DNA of 64,000 bases. Source: Forficula auricularia. Lineage: Eukaryota > Arthropoda > Insecta > Dermaptera > Forficulidae. The DNA is taken from assembly GCA_024734495.1 (NCBI GenBank), contig JALMQS010000878.1, forward strand, positions 219,820 to 283,819, read 5' to 3'. Below are positions 47,854 through 60,173 of this stretch, in pieces. A program made the position numbers and the translations under genes. The number at the start of each line of letters is the position of its first letter. The stretch's first letter is position 1. Under the pieces are notes generated by a model. It made no database searches. It saw nothing but the letters and a program-made list of their open reading frames with translations, and was not told the origin of the DNA.

Positions 47854-47983
47854 ATTGAATAGTTATTGATGGGTGAGTACTTTTTTATCTCCTTCTTCAG
47901 GGTATTGAATAGTTGTTGATGAGTGAGTACTAACTGGGTCAAATGGGAAGCAGAGTTATACTCACTCATCGAATAACTATTCA

Positions 47984-48022
47984 ATACCCTGAAGAGAAGG
48001 AAAAGTCTCTGAAACGTCTGAA
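47984..48022 (+). ncRNA. Degenerate hammerhead motif (element C, right arm)
   Basis: CTGAAGA (47989-47995), GAAAC (48011-48015), ACGT then C at 48018. Stem II and stem I carry mismatches, so activity is doubtful. Confidence 0.4.
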
Positions 48023-48518
48023 ATTGAATAAAATTTGAATAATGAATGGTCTGCCTTTCATTATAACCTACTTATTTGGTATACATTTCTAAGAATGTCG
48101 CTCAAATAATTCAGCCACTTTAAATTTTATTAATTAAAAATATATCATGATTATGTGTATGAGCAACTAATTTTCTTAGTTAAAAAGAAATCGATATCAT
48201 ACTTAACTAAAAAAAAATCTGAGGTCAGAAGTCTGCTTGAACTTTTTACTTCCAATTCAAATGTTCAGAAGAATTTATCAAAGAAACAATGTTTGAAAAT
48301 ATTTTTTTGCTTTCTAACGAAAAAACCTTAATTTGATATTATATTTATACATATATTCCCAAATTGGAGAAAACATCATTTTTATTTATTTATTTTCAAA
48401 ATTCGCTATCTTTTTGTGTGTCGGAATAATAATAATAATAATAACAATAATTTCATTAGCGGGCCAGGGCTTATTAGCTCCATTAGCCCTCTTCGAATTT
48501 TACAATCAATCGGAATAA

Positions 48519-50240
48519 ACAAAGGCCATAGGGGTATAAGCATACTGAATCGGCCCCCGAGAGATAATTTAATGATACTTAGGGGATAAGTAGGTACTAA
48601 TAAAATAATAAGATCCTGAAAGTTTCAGATCCTAACTCAATTGGTTTTTGAGAAAAAGCAAAAATATGTAAAAAACAGAAAAAATATTTTTCTCAGGATC
48701 TTATGAACCGATTGATCTAAATTTTTAATATGTTTTGGGGGCTGATAATAGCTTCTAGGAAAAAAATTATGAGCTATCTAGGTTTATAAGATCCTTGAAA
48801 AAAAAAAATTGTTTTTCTTTTAATTTCAATTTTTAACCATGATACAATTTTGGCACAATTATGAAACTATTTTTTTTTTTCAAACCGTATCTATTTCCCT
48901 ATAATACTATGACCTGTTCAAATTTTGAAAAAAGGTACGCCATACTAGAAAAAATAAAAACCACTTTTTGGCCCAAATAATGAATTTTTTTTTATTTATA
49001 TATCTATTAAACTTTCATTTGATTATTTTAACGCATATTCCTAGAATTTGTATTTATTAAAAACAATATTTCACTTTCAAAACAACAACAATTATTTTTT
49101 TGCCCAAGTCAAAAAATACAACAGGTAAATATCAATAAGCAATTTCATAGTTGTAGTATTATAGGGAAATAGATAAGGTTTGAAAGAAAAATAGTTTCAT
49201 AATTGTGCCAAAATTGTATCATGGTGAAAAATTGAAATTAAAAAAAAATCAAATTTTTTTCAAGGATCTTATAAACCTATTTAGCTCATAATTTTTACTT
49301 TACCATACAGAGGGTATAGTCAAGTATTGTAATCGTGCATGAAAAAAGTGGTTTTTTTCCTTCCTTTTTTCGAAATAGAGTATCTGAAAAATGGCTGAAA
49401 CTATTTTGTTTAAAAAAATTGAGCGAAACCATGGCATTTGGCTCTACAAAAAGCTCTAAGTGAACATCAAAAAAATTATATTTTTCGAGATAATAATTGT
49501 TTTGTCAACATGTCTGTTAGTTAAGTCAGACTACCTGTCTGTCTGGTTGTCCGTTAGACTGTGCGTTACCAAATTTTTGTGGACGAGCTAGCTCAAAAAC
49601 TAGTTTGAATATCGAAACCAAATTTCACACGTAGTTTTGGTCCATTGAGATTATGAGCTGATTAGATTTTGGTGCATATCGGCCCAAAATTAAGGGAGTC
49701 TAAAAATTAAAAATCTAGGCTATTTGAGCAAACTCAATCAAATTTTGTATATATAATCAGTGGGACCCCAGAAGTCTAAAAATGCAAAAACTAACCGCCC
49801 AAAATAGGGGGGAGTGTAGGGTCAAAAAATGAAAATCTTGGCCATTTGCAAACTCAACCAAATTTTGTATACATAATCAGTTGGAAACCAGAAGTATAAA
49901 AATGCAAAAACTAACCCCCCCTACATGATTATAAATAATTTTAGGAGCCAGGTTGTATGGTAAAGTCAAGTGGATGGCCACATCAGAACATGTCAGCTTA
50001 TTTTCCTAGAAGCTATTATCAGTCCCCAAAACAAATTAAAAATTTAGATCAATCGGTTCATAAGATCCTGAGAAAAAAAATTCTCTTTTACACATATTTT
50101 GCTTTTTCTAAAAAACCATTTGAGTTAGGATCTGAAACTTTCAGGATCTTATTATTTTATTAGTTAAACTTATCCCCTAAGTAGCATTAAATTATCTCTA
50201 CAGGGGCCGATTCAGTATGCTATACCCCAATGGCCTTTGA
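48519..50240. mobile_element. Large foldback element split by an HE2 insertion
   Basis: Long inverted arms: left CAAAGGCCATAGGGGTATA at 48520, right TATACCCCAATGGCCTTTG ending at 50239. Further pairs are GATCCTGAAAGTTTCAG/CTGAAACTTTCAGGATC and TGATAATAGCTTCTAGG/CCTAGAAGCTATTATCA. Pairing continues at 48757-48945 with 49140-49302, but the right arm is cut by HE2 at 49304-50001. No protein. Confidence 0.65.
49304..50001. repeat. Full-length HE2 copy inserted in the foldback element
   Basis: Left end ACTTTACCATACAGAGGG, then TATAGTCAAGTATTGTAATC. Right end GTATGGTAAAGTCAAGTGG then ATGGCCACATCAG. Removing it restores the other arm's sequence around CATAATTTTTTTCCTAG. Inside are CATAATCAG.GG and AACTCAACCAAATTTTGTAT repeats. 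No ORF of note. Confidence 0.65.
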
Positions 50241-51210
50241 TTGGCTTTTATGCTAAGGATTCTAATAACTTGGTAAATTAATTCTGAAACAAGATTGGTT
50301 TATATTTGGGTGGAGAAATTCATTTTTAGAGGGTTCATTTATAGGACTGGGCTAGCTGGTCTTCTTACTACTCTGCTTCTTGCTGGCACTCCAGCTCCGA
50401 TTCGGGGTGGTTCTCATTAGACTACTTGTGTTTGGGAACAAAAGTTTTCATTTTTCTGATAAACCTTAAATGAATTAACCTGGTATGATTTCAAAATAAC
50501 TGATTAATAATTTTAAGACGAACTTTCAGCCATGTTAATTGCAATTTAAATAGTCTCATTAAATTATTTCACCACAAAAATAGGGAATTTCCCAACCTGT
50601 CTGCCCTCTTATGGCAGATATGTCCTTTGGCGATTGAGAAAGCGATTTCAAAAATTCTCCAGGCGAGAACATATACCTACACAACGTAATGAAAAATGAA
50701 AAGTTAATAACCATAAAAAACAAAATTAAAGTTACACTAAAAAGGATAAAATAATTTATTTTTTGGAGTTGTATCAATGGCGTGAAGCCAGAAGTCTGGT
50801 TGGACTTTTCCTGTCATTTTAAATGCTAGAGGGAAGAAAAACATACTTAATCCCAACAAAAACAGTCAACTCATTTAATAAATTGATATTGTTGAATTTG
50901 TCCAGCACATTAGATCTCACTAGTTTTTTGGCAAACGGTTTTTATTAATCGAACTTGGCCTTTTTTTTACACATGTGTTTTTGTTGGGATTTCACTTCTT
51001 TTTGTAAGTTAGATGCGTATTATGCCTTGAAGAGGAATTTTTCGGTTTTCGATTTGTCCCTTTAATTGTACCTCAAATTCTACCGCTATTCCAAATTTCA
51101 GCATTCTAGGTTCATTGGATTTTTACTATGTGCTAATTAAATCTTTGAATTTCACCCTTTCATTTTAGGTCCTGAAGAAGGGAAAGTTTTCTTTTTCGAT
51201 TTTTTCCCTT

Positions 51211-51330
51211 TAAGGTACTTCTTTCACAAATGCAAACATTCAAGAAGTCTTCGAAACTTGGAATATAAGTCATTAAAAGTCATACAAAAACAACTTAGCC
51301 GAAGATGAGACCGTGACATATCGAATTGTC
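51211..51330. repeat. Partial TTAA-type MITE (GGTACTTCTTTC end)
   Basis: TTAAGGTACTTCTTTCACAA followed by CAAGAAGTCTTCGAAAC and GGAATATAAGTCATTAAAAG, as in the complete copy at 51700. The other end is lost. Confidence 0.5.
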
Positions 51331-51699
51331 AACCCAAAAACCCCCTAAGCCTTGATTTCATCCAAATCGTTAGAGCCGTTTTCGAGAAACCGATTCTATA
51401 TATATACCAAATATAATTATATATACAAGAATTGCTCGTTTAACATAATAAGATTATATTTCAAATGGAATGAGAGAAACGCTTTTAATAATGGATTTTA
51501 ATTTTAGTATTATCGACCGATTTATATTAAAAAATTTCGCCACTTTATTCTCGGTTATAGGAAATAAAAAGTCAATTTTAATGACTTTGATTTTTATTAT
51601 GTTATAATAAAAAAACAGAAAGATAATAAGAAGAATAGAAAATAAAATTATAACATGTCTATATATTCATTGTGTTTCGTGTTTGATTATTTGCATTAA

Positions 51700-52209
51700 G
51701 GGAGTTCTTTCACAAATGCAAAAATCCAATAAGTCTTTGAAACATGGAATATAAGTCATTAAAAGCATAATAAAGACACTGTTAAAATTTGAAGACGATT
51801 TACCACACCAAACATGAAATAATTGCAATTAAAAATGAAATTTTTTACATATGGTAGATTGGGAAAGGGTGGGAAAATAATCATTATTTTATTTTTTTTC
51901 ATTGAAGGACTTTCACCATCTTGATGAAAAACTAATATTTGTTAGAATAATAAATTCGGAGTAACTTAAAAAAAATTAAAATTATTTACCACGTAGGTAG
52001 GTAGTTTTGATAAAAAACAAAAAAACACATTTGGGCGATTATTTTTAGTAGATGATGGCTTGGAAACGATACATTCATAAATAGAATATAGTAGCGTAAA
52101 AAGTACAGTCATGTTAAAAAACATAACCTAAAAATTTTAACACCGTTCATATTTATAGAGTGGTTACGAGGCTAAAACTTTTTGTGTGGATTGTCGCGAA
52201 AGAACCTCC
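51700..52209. mobile_element. TTAA-flanked MITE (GGGAGTTCTTTC ends), copy 2
   Basis: Ends GGGAGTTCTTTCAC and GCGAAAGAACCTCC, with TTAA on both sides (51696-51699 and 52210-52213). Reverse-orientation match of 14839-15355 over its whole length. Confidence 0.68.
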
Positions 52210-52540
52210 TTAAACTTAAAAATTAGAAAAAAGTGAACTGTCCCTAATAATTTGGCCACCCACTGTATATTGTAGGTATAATATACAAAAAAAATGTAAA
52301 ATATTTTTAGTTTAAAAAAATGGCATGAAATATAAAGCCACTATGTACTATGTATAATATAATGTATTGAGCTTGACATTGAGTTAATAAAAACATAATA
52401 CATAATATAATCATTCTAAAATCGAAATTTATTAATTTTGTGAACATTGAAAACATGCGGCCCCAACTTAATACAATCTAGATTATGTGGTCTGTAATAT
52501 CATACGAGTTTGACATGCGTTATAAAGGGTAGTCTGGAAG

Positions 52541-52944
52541 TCAGGGGCGGATTTAAGAGACCCGGGGCCCCTACGGCACTTGATATTTGCCCCCACCATC
52601 CCGAAGCTATTTTGGAAATTGTAGCAAATCAAATGCACTAGTTCAGAACATATATATATTTTTTTATTTAGTCAGGAACATTGTATGTTGTAGGGCATCA
52701 GCCTTTTTAATGTACAAAAAACTCTTAGTAATTTTAATGAGAATGTTAAGCTATATTTGTTTAGCTAGAGATTGTGATTGCATACTTGTATGATATTTGT
52801 AATGCCTGTTGTAGATCCTTGTGATCTTTTTAGGTAGGTTGGAAAAAAAAAAAAAGATTCCGCAAACGGGGTCCAGGCCGGCTGGGCCCCTCGACAGGCA
52901 CGCAGCCTTGTGGGCCTAGGCGAAAATCCGGCACTTCCTGGCGG
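52541..52944. mobile_element. Possible hAT-like element (CAGGGGCGGATTTAAG end)
   Basis: Left CAGGGGCGGATTTAAGAGAC and right GGCGAAAATCCGGCACTTCCTG form imperfect inverted ends. The right part is GC-rich. No duplication or coding frame identified. Confidence 0.4.
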
Positions 52945-53364
52945 TGCTCGAATCAAACTTGGCTGGGGGACTGCAGTGCCGTGACCCCAGATCTTTTATT
53001 AATTTTTTTGTTCTTTTTTTAAAATTTTCTCGGTCCCGGAGAAAAGAGTCAAAAGATTCAACAAAAAAAAGATTTTATAATAATAATTATATTATAATTT
53101 GTCCAAATCTTAAATTATTAATTAATTAATTAAAAGATTTAAGTAGGTACTCTTTATTGAGTTTATTTTTTTGAAAAGATGGTAAATTTTTCAAAAATCA
53201 ACCCAGTAATAGGTAAATAACCATTATCAAATTAAGAAAGAGAATTTTACTTTATTTAGGAACGATAAAAAGATTTTAGTAGAAATATTTTTACATTGGA
53301 TATCAAGAGAAGTTCGAAACCAAGCGCTAACTAAGCCTGTTATTATACCTAACACTGGAGTTGA

Positions 53365-53700
53365 TTATTTGAGCAGAAATTTTATTTGTTTTTTATTTAT
53401 TTTAATGATGTTATGTATGTGCATGGGAGACGAGTGTAGACCCTTAAAGTGTACATTCAAGAGAAGAGAAAAAAAATATGAGAGTTGCACAATATAAAGA
53501 AAAAATAAAATACAAATTAGAAATAAAAAATACAAAAAAACAAAACAAAATACTAAAAATACAAAAGAAGAAAAATAGCCAACTATAAGAATACAAAATA
53601 AAAATACAAAAGAAAAAATACAAAATATATAGAATACAATAATAAAATACAAAATATAGATTTCAAAATATAAAATACACAATATAAAATATAAATTTAT
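53365..53700. repeat. Low-complexity AT-rich tract
   Basis: Dozens of AAAATACAAAATA-type units. It yields a spurious F/Y/I-rich frame on the - strand. Confidence 0.8.
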
Positions 53701-53904
53701 AATTTGAAAGTTTATATTGGGGAAAATAGGAACAAGTTTTTATGTGTGACTTTTTATGTTATCCAAGCACGAAAACAATGTAAAATTTAAATTAGAGGCT
53801 ATAGTTTTCCTGCAGCATGATAAAGCTGCAGTGAGTCCGCACCAAATTTTTTTTTTTTTTTTTTTTTCCCATCTTTTTTTCAATATAAGCTGACAGTGTT
53901 CTGA

Positions 53905-54620
53905 GTAGCTGTTCCATCCACTTGACTTTACCATACAACCTGGCCCTAAAAATTATTTGCGATCTGTGTAAGGAGGAGGTTAGTTTTTAATTTTTATACT
54001 TCTCTGAGGTCCCACTGATTATGCATACTAAAATTCAGGTTGAGTTTGGTACAGGAGCCTATCTCTTTGATTTTTTGACCCTACCACCCCCCCCCATTTT
54101 GGGCGGATTAGTTTTTGTATTTTAAGATTTCTCGGGCCCCATTGATTATGTATACAAAATTTGGTTGAGTTTGCCCAAATATCCTAGATTTTTAATTTTT
54201 AACCCCCCTCCACCCTCCTTAATTTTGGGTCAATATGCACCAAAATCTAATCAGCTCTTAATCTCAATTGACCAAAACTACGTAGCGAAATTTGGCTTCG
54301 ATATTCACACTAGTTTTTGAGCTTGCGCTCGTCCACAAAAAATTTGATAACGCACAGACTAACGGACAACCAGACAACCAGACGGACAGATTAACAGACA
54401 TTTTGACCAAAACAGTTCATTATCTCGAAAAATATATTTTTCCGATGTTCTCTCTATTAGAGCTTTTTTATAGAGCAAAATGCCATGGGTTCATCGATTT
54501 TCTAATTAAAACAGTTCAGCCATTTTCAAGATATTTCGGATATTATAAGGAATAAAAAAACACTTTTTTCATGCACGATCACAATAACATTGACCATACC
54601 CTGTATGGTAAAAGTAAAAA
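53905..54620. repeat. Full-length HE2 copy
   Basis: Left CCATCCACTTGACTTTACC then ATACAACCTGG. Right GACCATACCCTGTATGG then TAAAAGTAAAAAATA. It is inverted relative to 49304-50001 with the same internal order. Confidence 0.62.
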
Positions 54621-54794
54621 ATAAACTCAAAAAAGATGCTCCAATCACCTTCATTAAGTATTCAAATAAGGGACTCCACACTAAAAACTTTTTTTCAGTT
54701 GCTATCCTGATTTTTTGCTTTGCACCTTCTTTGATTGAAAAGGAGTGAAAAATCTGTTGCTTTGACTTCTTTATATATGTTGCATATCGGAGAG

Positions 54795-54875
54795 AGATTT
54801 GTCGTAAAGGGTTGCAACTAACGGTCCGGTAGCTTTGGTTATCGACTTGGGTTCGATTCCCGAGGGACGAAGCCC
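54795..54875 (+). repeat. tRNA-like (possible SINE) fragment
   Basis: GGGTTCGATTCCCGAGGG resembles a tRNA B box and T arm, and GGTAGCTTTGG upstream is a weak A-box match. No full cloverleaf, acceptor stem or poly(A) tail could be drawn. It may be a tRNA-derived SINE head or chance. Confidence 0.3.
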
Positions 54876-55544
54876 TCTGATATACTAATTTAAGAAAATA
54901 TTTCTACTAAAATCGTTTGATTCTGGTTCCAATAAAATAAAATTCTCTTCTTAGTTATTAATATTTTCCTCCCAACTCGCGCAAATACATCTTAAAAAGA
55001 CAAATATTTTTGTGTTGGGAAACAAAATAACATTTTCGGACAATTTTTTTATTTGTTCATTTCAAACATTTCAAATGCTAGAAGGAAGAAATGCCCGAAG
55101 CGCAACAGAACCACACGTCATTGGTTTTGACACTTTTGCATGCATTTATTCTTTGCAGCCCGCCTGCCCATTTTTTATTTTCGCTTTTTGCGTTTTTGAA
55201 GAGGCCAAAACTTTTTGAGGATCCGAGACTCATCTCACCAAGAGCAGTGGCACACCTGTAACAGGTTATATCTTATAATTGTCAAAATCTACAAACTAAT
55301 TCCGATCGGCTTACCCGTTTAGCGATTAAGCCGAAAATTGTTTCACTGTACGCACTGCTTATCATTTCCCAAACTCTTTCCATACCAACGTCGCTTTTTT
55401 CCACTTGCAAGTTTTTCCAGCATTTATCCTGTTTTACTTTTGAATCCTCGGTCTCTTTTTGTTTAAATTCTAAATTGCTCGAGATGCATGTGACCTACTG
55501 TTTGCAGCTGTTGAGTTTATCTCATTTCGCCGCACGTTTTATAG

Positions 55545-55598
55545 GTTCAGCGAATCTGGCAAGGGCAGCGACGGCGGAAGCGACGCGCCTGGTCCCTG
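55545..55598 (+). CDS. CaMKI: CaMKI candidate cassette exon (18 codons)
   Basis: 54 nt flanked by TTTTATAG and CCCTG|GTGAGTTC. It is clearly richer in GC than the intron and open in the frame set by exon 2. It gives RFSESGKGSDGGSDAPGP plus a split TG codon. Entry and exit are both phase 2, so it can be kept or skipped without a frameshift. It would insert about 18 Gly/Ser/Asp-rich residues between helix C (ENEIKVLR) and the LTHPN segment of the N-lobe. I recall that some insect CaMKI isoforms carry a short RFS... insert here; that is memory, not a search. A second AG at 55549-55550 would give a 48-nt version. Confidence 0.68.
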
Positions 55599-56654
55599 GT
55601 GAGTTCTTGTACCAGAAATTGCCAGCCTTCACCTGTTGGAGCTTGCAGCCTTTCTAGCAATGGCTGGCTGGGCTAGCTACTCATTCCTCGGTCGCTTTTC
55701 ACTAACTTTAACCATTGGTGCCTTCTTTCAAGCCCTAACTACAACAGAAAACCACCCGTAGTAAGCTAATTGGATTCTGTAGGAATGCAGCTGGAAAATC
55801 ATTCTTTTGACATCTCTCTAGGCAGAATCTTAATTTAGATCGACTTGGATTTTTCTAACAATCCATCTAACTTGTTCTAGATGTCCTCTGTTCTATTTTA
55901 GAAATTTTTTTCTGAAATAAACGTTTCATGCATGTTGTTCTCTAAAAACAAAATTCAGTGTCCCAACAAGAGAAGGAAGATCTGTATTATTTCGCCTCTC
56001 ATTCAGAGCTAAACAATCGATAAGATCAAACGTTCTGCATCGTTTCTTTGCCCGGGAATCGCTCAAAACACCCTCCAACACATCAATAATAGACAGTTTA
56101 TTTGATTTTCAATATGGCCCATCGAAATCCCAGCCGAACTATTTCTGAAAATAAAGTTTTAATGATGATTCTTTTCTCAGTTCGTTCAATCGTCTTCTTT
56201 TTCTCTAATGAATTTATCATTAATAACTATTTAAAATTGATAATCAAATACGATTTTCATATATTCTAAAATTTTAATTCGATACCCTCTAAAAGATCAA
56301 ATTCTCCTAGCAATATGTTTGCATCATTTGACATTTACTGCACTTCCCCAATTTCACTTTCTTTTTCTGCTTCATACATAGAAGAAAACCAAAATGCGAA
56401 TATACCTGAAGCCCGACGTAGACAGATTGGTATAAGAATATTGAAATATGGACCTGCTTTGATAACTTGTTTAATACTAACATAGGCGCCGGAGTTTTGA
56501 ATTTTTTATGGGAGGAGGAGGGCTCTTAGAAAAAAAAAAAGGATGAGACGAAATGTATCAAATTTTTATTAAAATCTAACCATAAAGTAGAAGTGAAAAA
56601 CTTTAATATATATTTAAATATTATTTTAGATAATATTATATATAAATAGAATAA

Positions 56655-57097
56655 AACAGTGGATATTGATTAGGCGGTCCAAAATTCAAAGAAGAGATCA
56701 TTTAAAATCATCTTTTTATTCCTTAACTCGGGGTTTCGGAGGTTCCTCCTCAGCTAAGGGTTTAAAAGGTCAAGTGAAGGAAATCCAAAGTGACATTCAT
56801 CTCTCTCTCCTCTCTCAGTGGCATTAACAATATTATTATCTTAAAGCCTTTCCTTCTCATGCAGGTATTATAGTGCGCGTGGAGGTCTGCTAAGAATGAA
56901 ATACGACCTGTTATTGTTAGTTACTGCCACTGAGAGAGAGAACGATTGCAATCTGCGTTGGATTTCCTTCACTAACCTTTCAAACCCTGAAGAGGAGAGA
57001 ATAACTCTCCGAAGCGTCGATTTATGGATCAAAATATAATTTAAATGATGCTTCTTTTTTTGAATTTTTGGACTGCCTCATCAATATCCACTCAATT
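56655..57097. mobile_element. Palindromic element D with hammerhead-like motifs
   Basis: Arms begin AGTGGATATTGATTAGGCGG and end CTGCCTCATCAATATCCACT. Inside, GAAGGAAATCC and GGATTTCCTTC pair, as do CTCTCTCAGTGGC and GCCACTGAGAGAG. At 56733-56753 the - strand has CTGAGGA, GGA/TCC and GAAAC. The + strand at 56987-57018 has the better core. No coding sequence. Confidence 0.55.
56982..57022 (+). ncRNA. Hammerhead ribozyme motif (element D, right arm)
   Basis: CTGAAGA (56987-56993), a perfect 6-bp stem II GGAGAG/CTCTCC with loop AATAA, GAA (57011-57013), then GCGT with a G.U closing pair and C at 57018. There is no extra U before stem II here. Stem I is weak. Confidence 0.5.
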
Positions 57098-57476
57098 CAC
57101 TTATCAGTCCTTCTCCAAAAACTACTTCAATCTTATAGAAAAATACGTTTCAAAACGAATATACCAATAAATGCCTATATTTTTGTGATTAAAACTAGAA
57201 CACCAATTTACTAATGACATTAATATATTAAATAATTTTTTTCTTCTTTACAAAAAGCGAGACGATGCTTGGTCCACGGCGCTGAGACGGAGCTCAGCTA
57301 AGCCGCGTCCGAGAGCTTAAACTCCCGAATCCTCCCTAGGTTCTGGCGCCTATGAATATAGGTATATATATTAGTAATGAAGCTGTTGAAGCTTTTATTT
57401 TTGTGATTAATTTGATTAAAATTTGAATTTTTATTTAAATCACACATAATTAATTATAATTATTTATTAAACACGA

Positions 57477-57590
57477 ATCAAATAATACAATATAACTACG
57501 ACGTTTGAGTTAAGTGTTTCAACACTTGAGAACGATCGCAGAATGAGTGCGATCGAAACGTCGTACGGTACTGTTGTATTCATTGACTCG
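57477..57590. repeat. Short palindromic repeat E, eroded hammerhead-like core
   Basis: Outer arms AATAATACAATATAACTACG and ACTGTTGTATTCATT flank ACGACGTTT and AAACGTCGT. The + strand has GAAACGTC at 57555-57562 after GTGCGATC, but the CTGANGA box is changed to CAGAATGA. It resembles elements B to F in layout only. Confidence 0.35.
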
Positions 57591-58099
57591 TGTTTATATG
57601 TAATTACTGATTATTATCTCTATGAATTTATAGTAGATTCAAATTTTAATAGATATATCTAGATCAGATTTCATAAGTGTTGCTGCAGGATAGTTAATAC
57701 ATGTTTTTTTATATAATTAAGAAATAGAAAAAATATATATAACTAAAATCCACAGACCATAAGTAGGAACAAGTACTTTCAACTCCGACCTGATCCCTGA
57801 CATTTCTTCTCGTTCGGTTCACGATGTAATGGTTCCACCCCAGAACTACAGAGAGTTACACCTTTGGGCTAGAATGCCTTCTTGCGTGAATATCATTTTA
57901 AAATAAGTGCTGGGTCCAGTTCGCATACACCTGGTGACGCATATGTTATCGTTGTTTATGATTAACAGATTCTTATTTGCCTAGTTTTTAACTTTGCTTA
58001 CTCTCGGTAAATTACTAAAAAATTATATTCATAATTATTATTATTTAGCATATCTGAAAAGATAATTAAGTAGAATAACTAAAAAATTAACCAATAACC

Positions 58100-59328
58100 C
58101 GACATGACCATCCACATGACTTTCCATCCACCTGGTCCCCTCTTTTTATATTTAATATTTAACAAAATCATTTATCATTGTTTTCGAAAGAACTCCTCCC
58201 CATTTAGCAATTATTGCCATCTTCTTTTTAAATATGGAACTCTTCTAGACTAAATAGCTTTTTGGTAATTTTATTTTAAAGTTTTATCATTTTAATAACC
58301 CCCTCCCCCATTTGTGTCACTATCTCTTTCACAAAGAGAGTCATTTTCGAAATAAAGTCGTATAGGGTTCATATGCGAAATTCTCGTACAAATCGATCAA
58401 AGAGTTTAAGATTTATATTCATAATTCTATTTTTTGAACCTCCACCAATTTCGGCCCCCGAAAAAAATAATTCTTCTTTTTACTTTCACATCTATATTCA
58501 TAGAATATAATGGGGAAGTATTGCAATATTTACTATCAGGAGTCCACAAGCTCTTTGTTTGAGAGCTTCTATCGCAGAGATGAAAAGAAGCTAACTTCAT
58601 TTTTGTAACATCACAGAGTGGAAGGAATCGATCCCTTAATCAGTTTGAAATCGGGTTTAGGACATATCACCGGAAATTGTGGTCCCCAGAGGCAAAAGAG
58701 GGCTTAAATATCCATTGGTCCAGTGCGTACGTATGTACCCCTGTGTTTCGGAACTATAAGTCTCAGAGATACGAAATTCTAAACTTAAGCTCGATATAGG
58801 CTAGAAGGAGTACAGCAAGCTTTTTGTTGAAATCGGAAAACCGGAAGTGGACATTTACACGAAAGATTTTTCATTTTTTTTGAGAACGAAAAATCTCATG
58901 TAAATGTCCACTTCCGGTTTTCCGATTTCAACCAAAAGCTTGCTGTACTCCTTCTAGCCTATATCGAGCTTAAGTTTCGAATTTCGAAAATGTGAAAGTC
59001 GTGTGGTGAACACACCAGTTGATTTATTAAAGGATCTTATTATAGTTAATTCCATTTTTCTTGGTTTTTTTAATTTGAAAATTGTATAATATAGAATAAT
59101 ATAGAACTCCCCTTAAATCCCCCCTGGGATGTGACAGATTAGCAATTAATAATATCTACTTTTAAACGAGACTCTTCTATTGTAAATATCAAATTTCTTC
59201 GATTTTTGTTTGGAAATTTCATTATTTTAAATTATTTTTACCCCCCCTCCCCTCCTTCCCAAAAAAAAACAATTTTTTCCTACACGATTACAATACTTGA
59301 CCAACCCTGCCTGTATGGTAAAGTAAAA
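58100..59328. repeat. HE2 copy with nested HE1
   Basis: HE2 left end ATGACCATCCACATGACTTT at 58104. HE2 right end near 59283-59328 (CGATTACAATACTTGACC, GTATGGTAAAGTAAAAA). HE1 at 58478-59026 lies between them. Confidence 0.5.
58478..59026 (-). repeat. HE1 copy, inverted, with internal foldback
   Basis: Ends TTACTTTCACATCTATATTC then ATAGAATATAAT on the left, and GTGAAAGTCGTGTGGTGAAC then ACACCAGTTGATTT on the right. The segment CGGTTTTCCGATTTCAA.. AAAAGCTTGCTG is present twice in opposite orientation (58800-58860 and 58910-58985). Both copies are uninterrupted by R2-like sequence. Confidence 0.6.
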
Positions 59329-60013
59329 AAATTGATTCTGACGGGATATGTTGTTTCCTTTTTTTAACACCAGGTCGATCCAGCCTCTAGTGCTTGGCCG
59401 ATGTCAGATGTCACAACCACTTTTGTTCGATAAACGATTATATCTTACAAAATACTTGAGAAATCTAACTAGTTCTTATTTATCGTTGAAAAAGAAAGAG
59501 TACATTCATGAGATTTTTTCATACATTGAATTTCAGTAAAGAAAGATCTGTTCAGTTCAAACAGTTTTACGAATTTCGATAAAATTAGACTTAGTGATAA
59601 TAGGCATTGTAGTTAACCTTTTGGCTAAGTAGCATTTCGCTATCTTTAGAGGAGAAGGGTCGCTGTCCTTTTTGCAGGTTGGCCAAAAACCAAATCTAAA
59701 GACCTTGTCGAATCTATAACAAATTTCGCCCCTTTAGTCCTTAGAAAACTATGAATAAGCTGTTTTTAGGATTTTTTTAAATTCCACCTTTTACTGCCCA
59801 AAATGGTGGAAAGAAAAGAAAAACATTAAATATTAAGCAAATTCTAATTCTTAGAGACGGAATAAAATTTTTCAAAATTACTAAATTAGTAATCGATAAA
59901 AAAAACTTGCTATACATGTTGTTAGAGTTCGTGGCTGTGATGAAACTGTATTAGATGAAGGAGGAGGTATCAGGCAGGGTTGGATGCGCTGGGTTCAATG
60001 AAACACCCTGAAT

Positions 60014-60052
60014 GGAACGTTTCGGCCTGAATTTATTTGGCCATCTTCAGTT
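60014..60052 (-). ncRNA. Hammerhead ribozyme motif (element F, left arm)
   Basis: On the - strand: CTGAAGA (60044-60050), extra U, stem II GGCC/GGCC with a long loop, GAAAC (60019-60023), stem III ACGT, predicted cleavage U at 60016. The stem I base is mismatched in this copy. Confidence 0.52.
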
Positions 60053-60173
60053 GACTTTCATTCTGAAGCTTTGAGCACAGGCACGTTATAAATTTACATG
60101 AAGCTACAATTTTTATTTTTGACAAGGCTTTGTTAGATCACATATGTGTACCGCATTTTGTGTATAACTCCCA

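Larger units (their letters stand above)
47723..48073. mobile_element. Palindromic element C with paired hammerhead motifs
   Basis: A perfect 12-bp duplication ATTTGGTATACA flanks it (47711-47722 and 48074-48085). Arms begin AAGTAGGTTATAATTAAAGG and end CATTATAACCTACTT. They run inward through TTTTATTCA.TTTC to opposed hammerhead cores, then a partly repeated ATTGAATAGTT segment. No coding sequence. Confidence 0.7.

Noticed and set aside
53365..53682. 105-codon F/Y/I-rich - strand frame resembling a membrane protein
   Set aside because: Low-complexity AAAATACAAAAT repeat; no start context and no real composition signal.
54795..54875. tRNA gene
   Set aside because: B-box-like sequence without a complete cloverleaf, acceptor stem or terminator.
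55475..55657. 60-codon frame covering the cassette exon in another phase
   Set aside because: Does not match the phase set by CaMKI exon 2 and runs through both splice sites.
57477..57590. Hammerhead ribozyme at 57540-57565
   Set aside because: GAAACGTC is present but the CTGANGA box is altered by substitution and insertion; listed only as an eroded repeat.
59930..59990. Reverse-transcriptase RQG motif in GGAGGAGGTATCAGGCAGGG
   Set aside because: It lies in the arm of palindromic element F, is mirrored exactly in the other arm, and has no flanking polymerase motifs.
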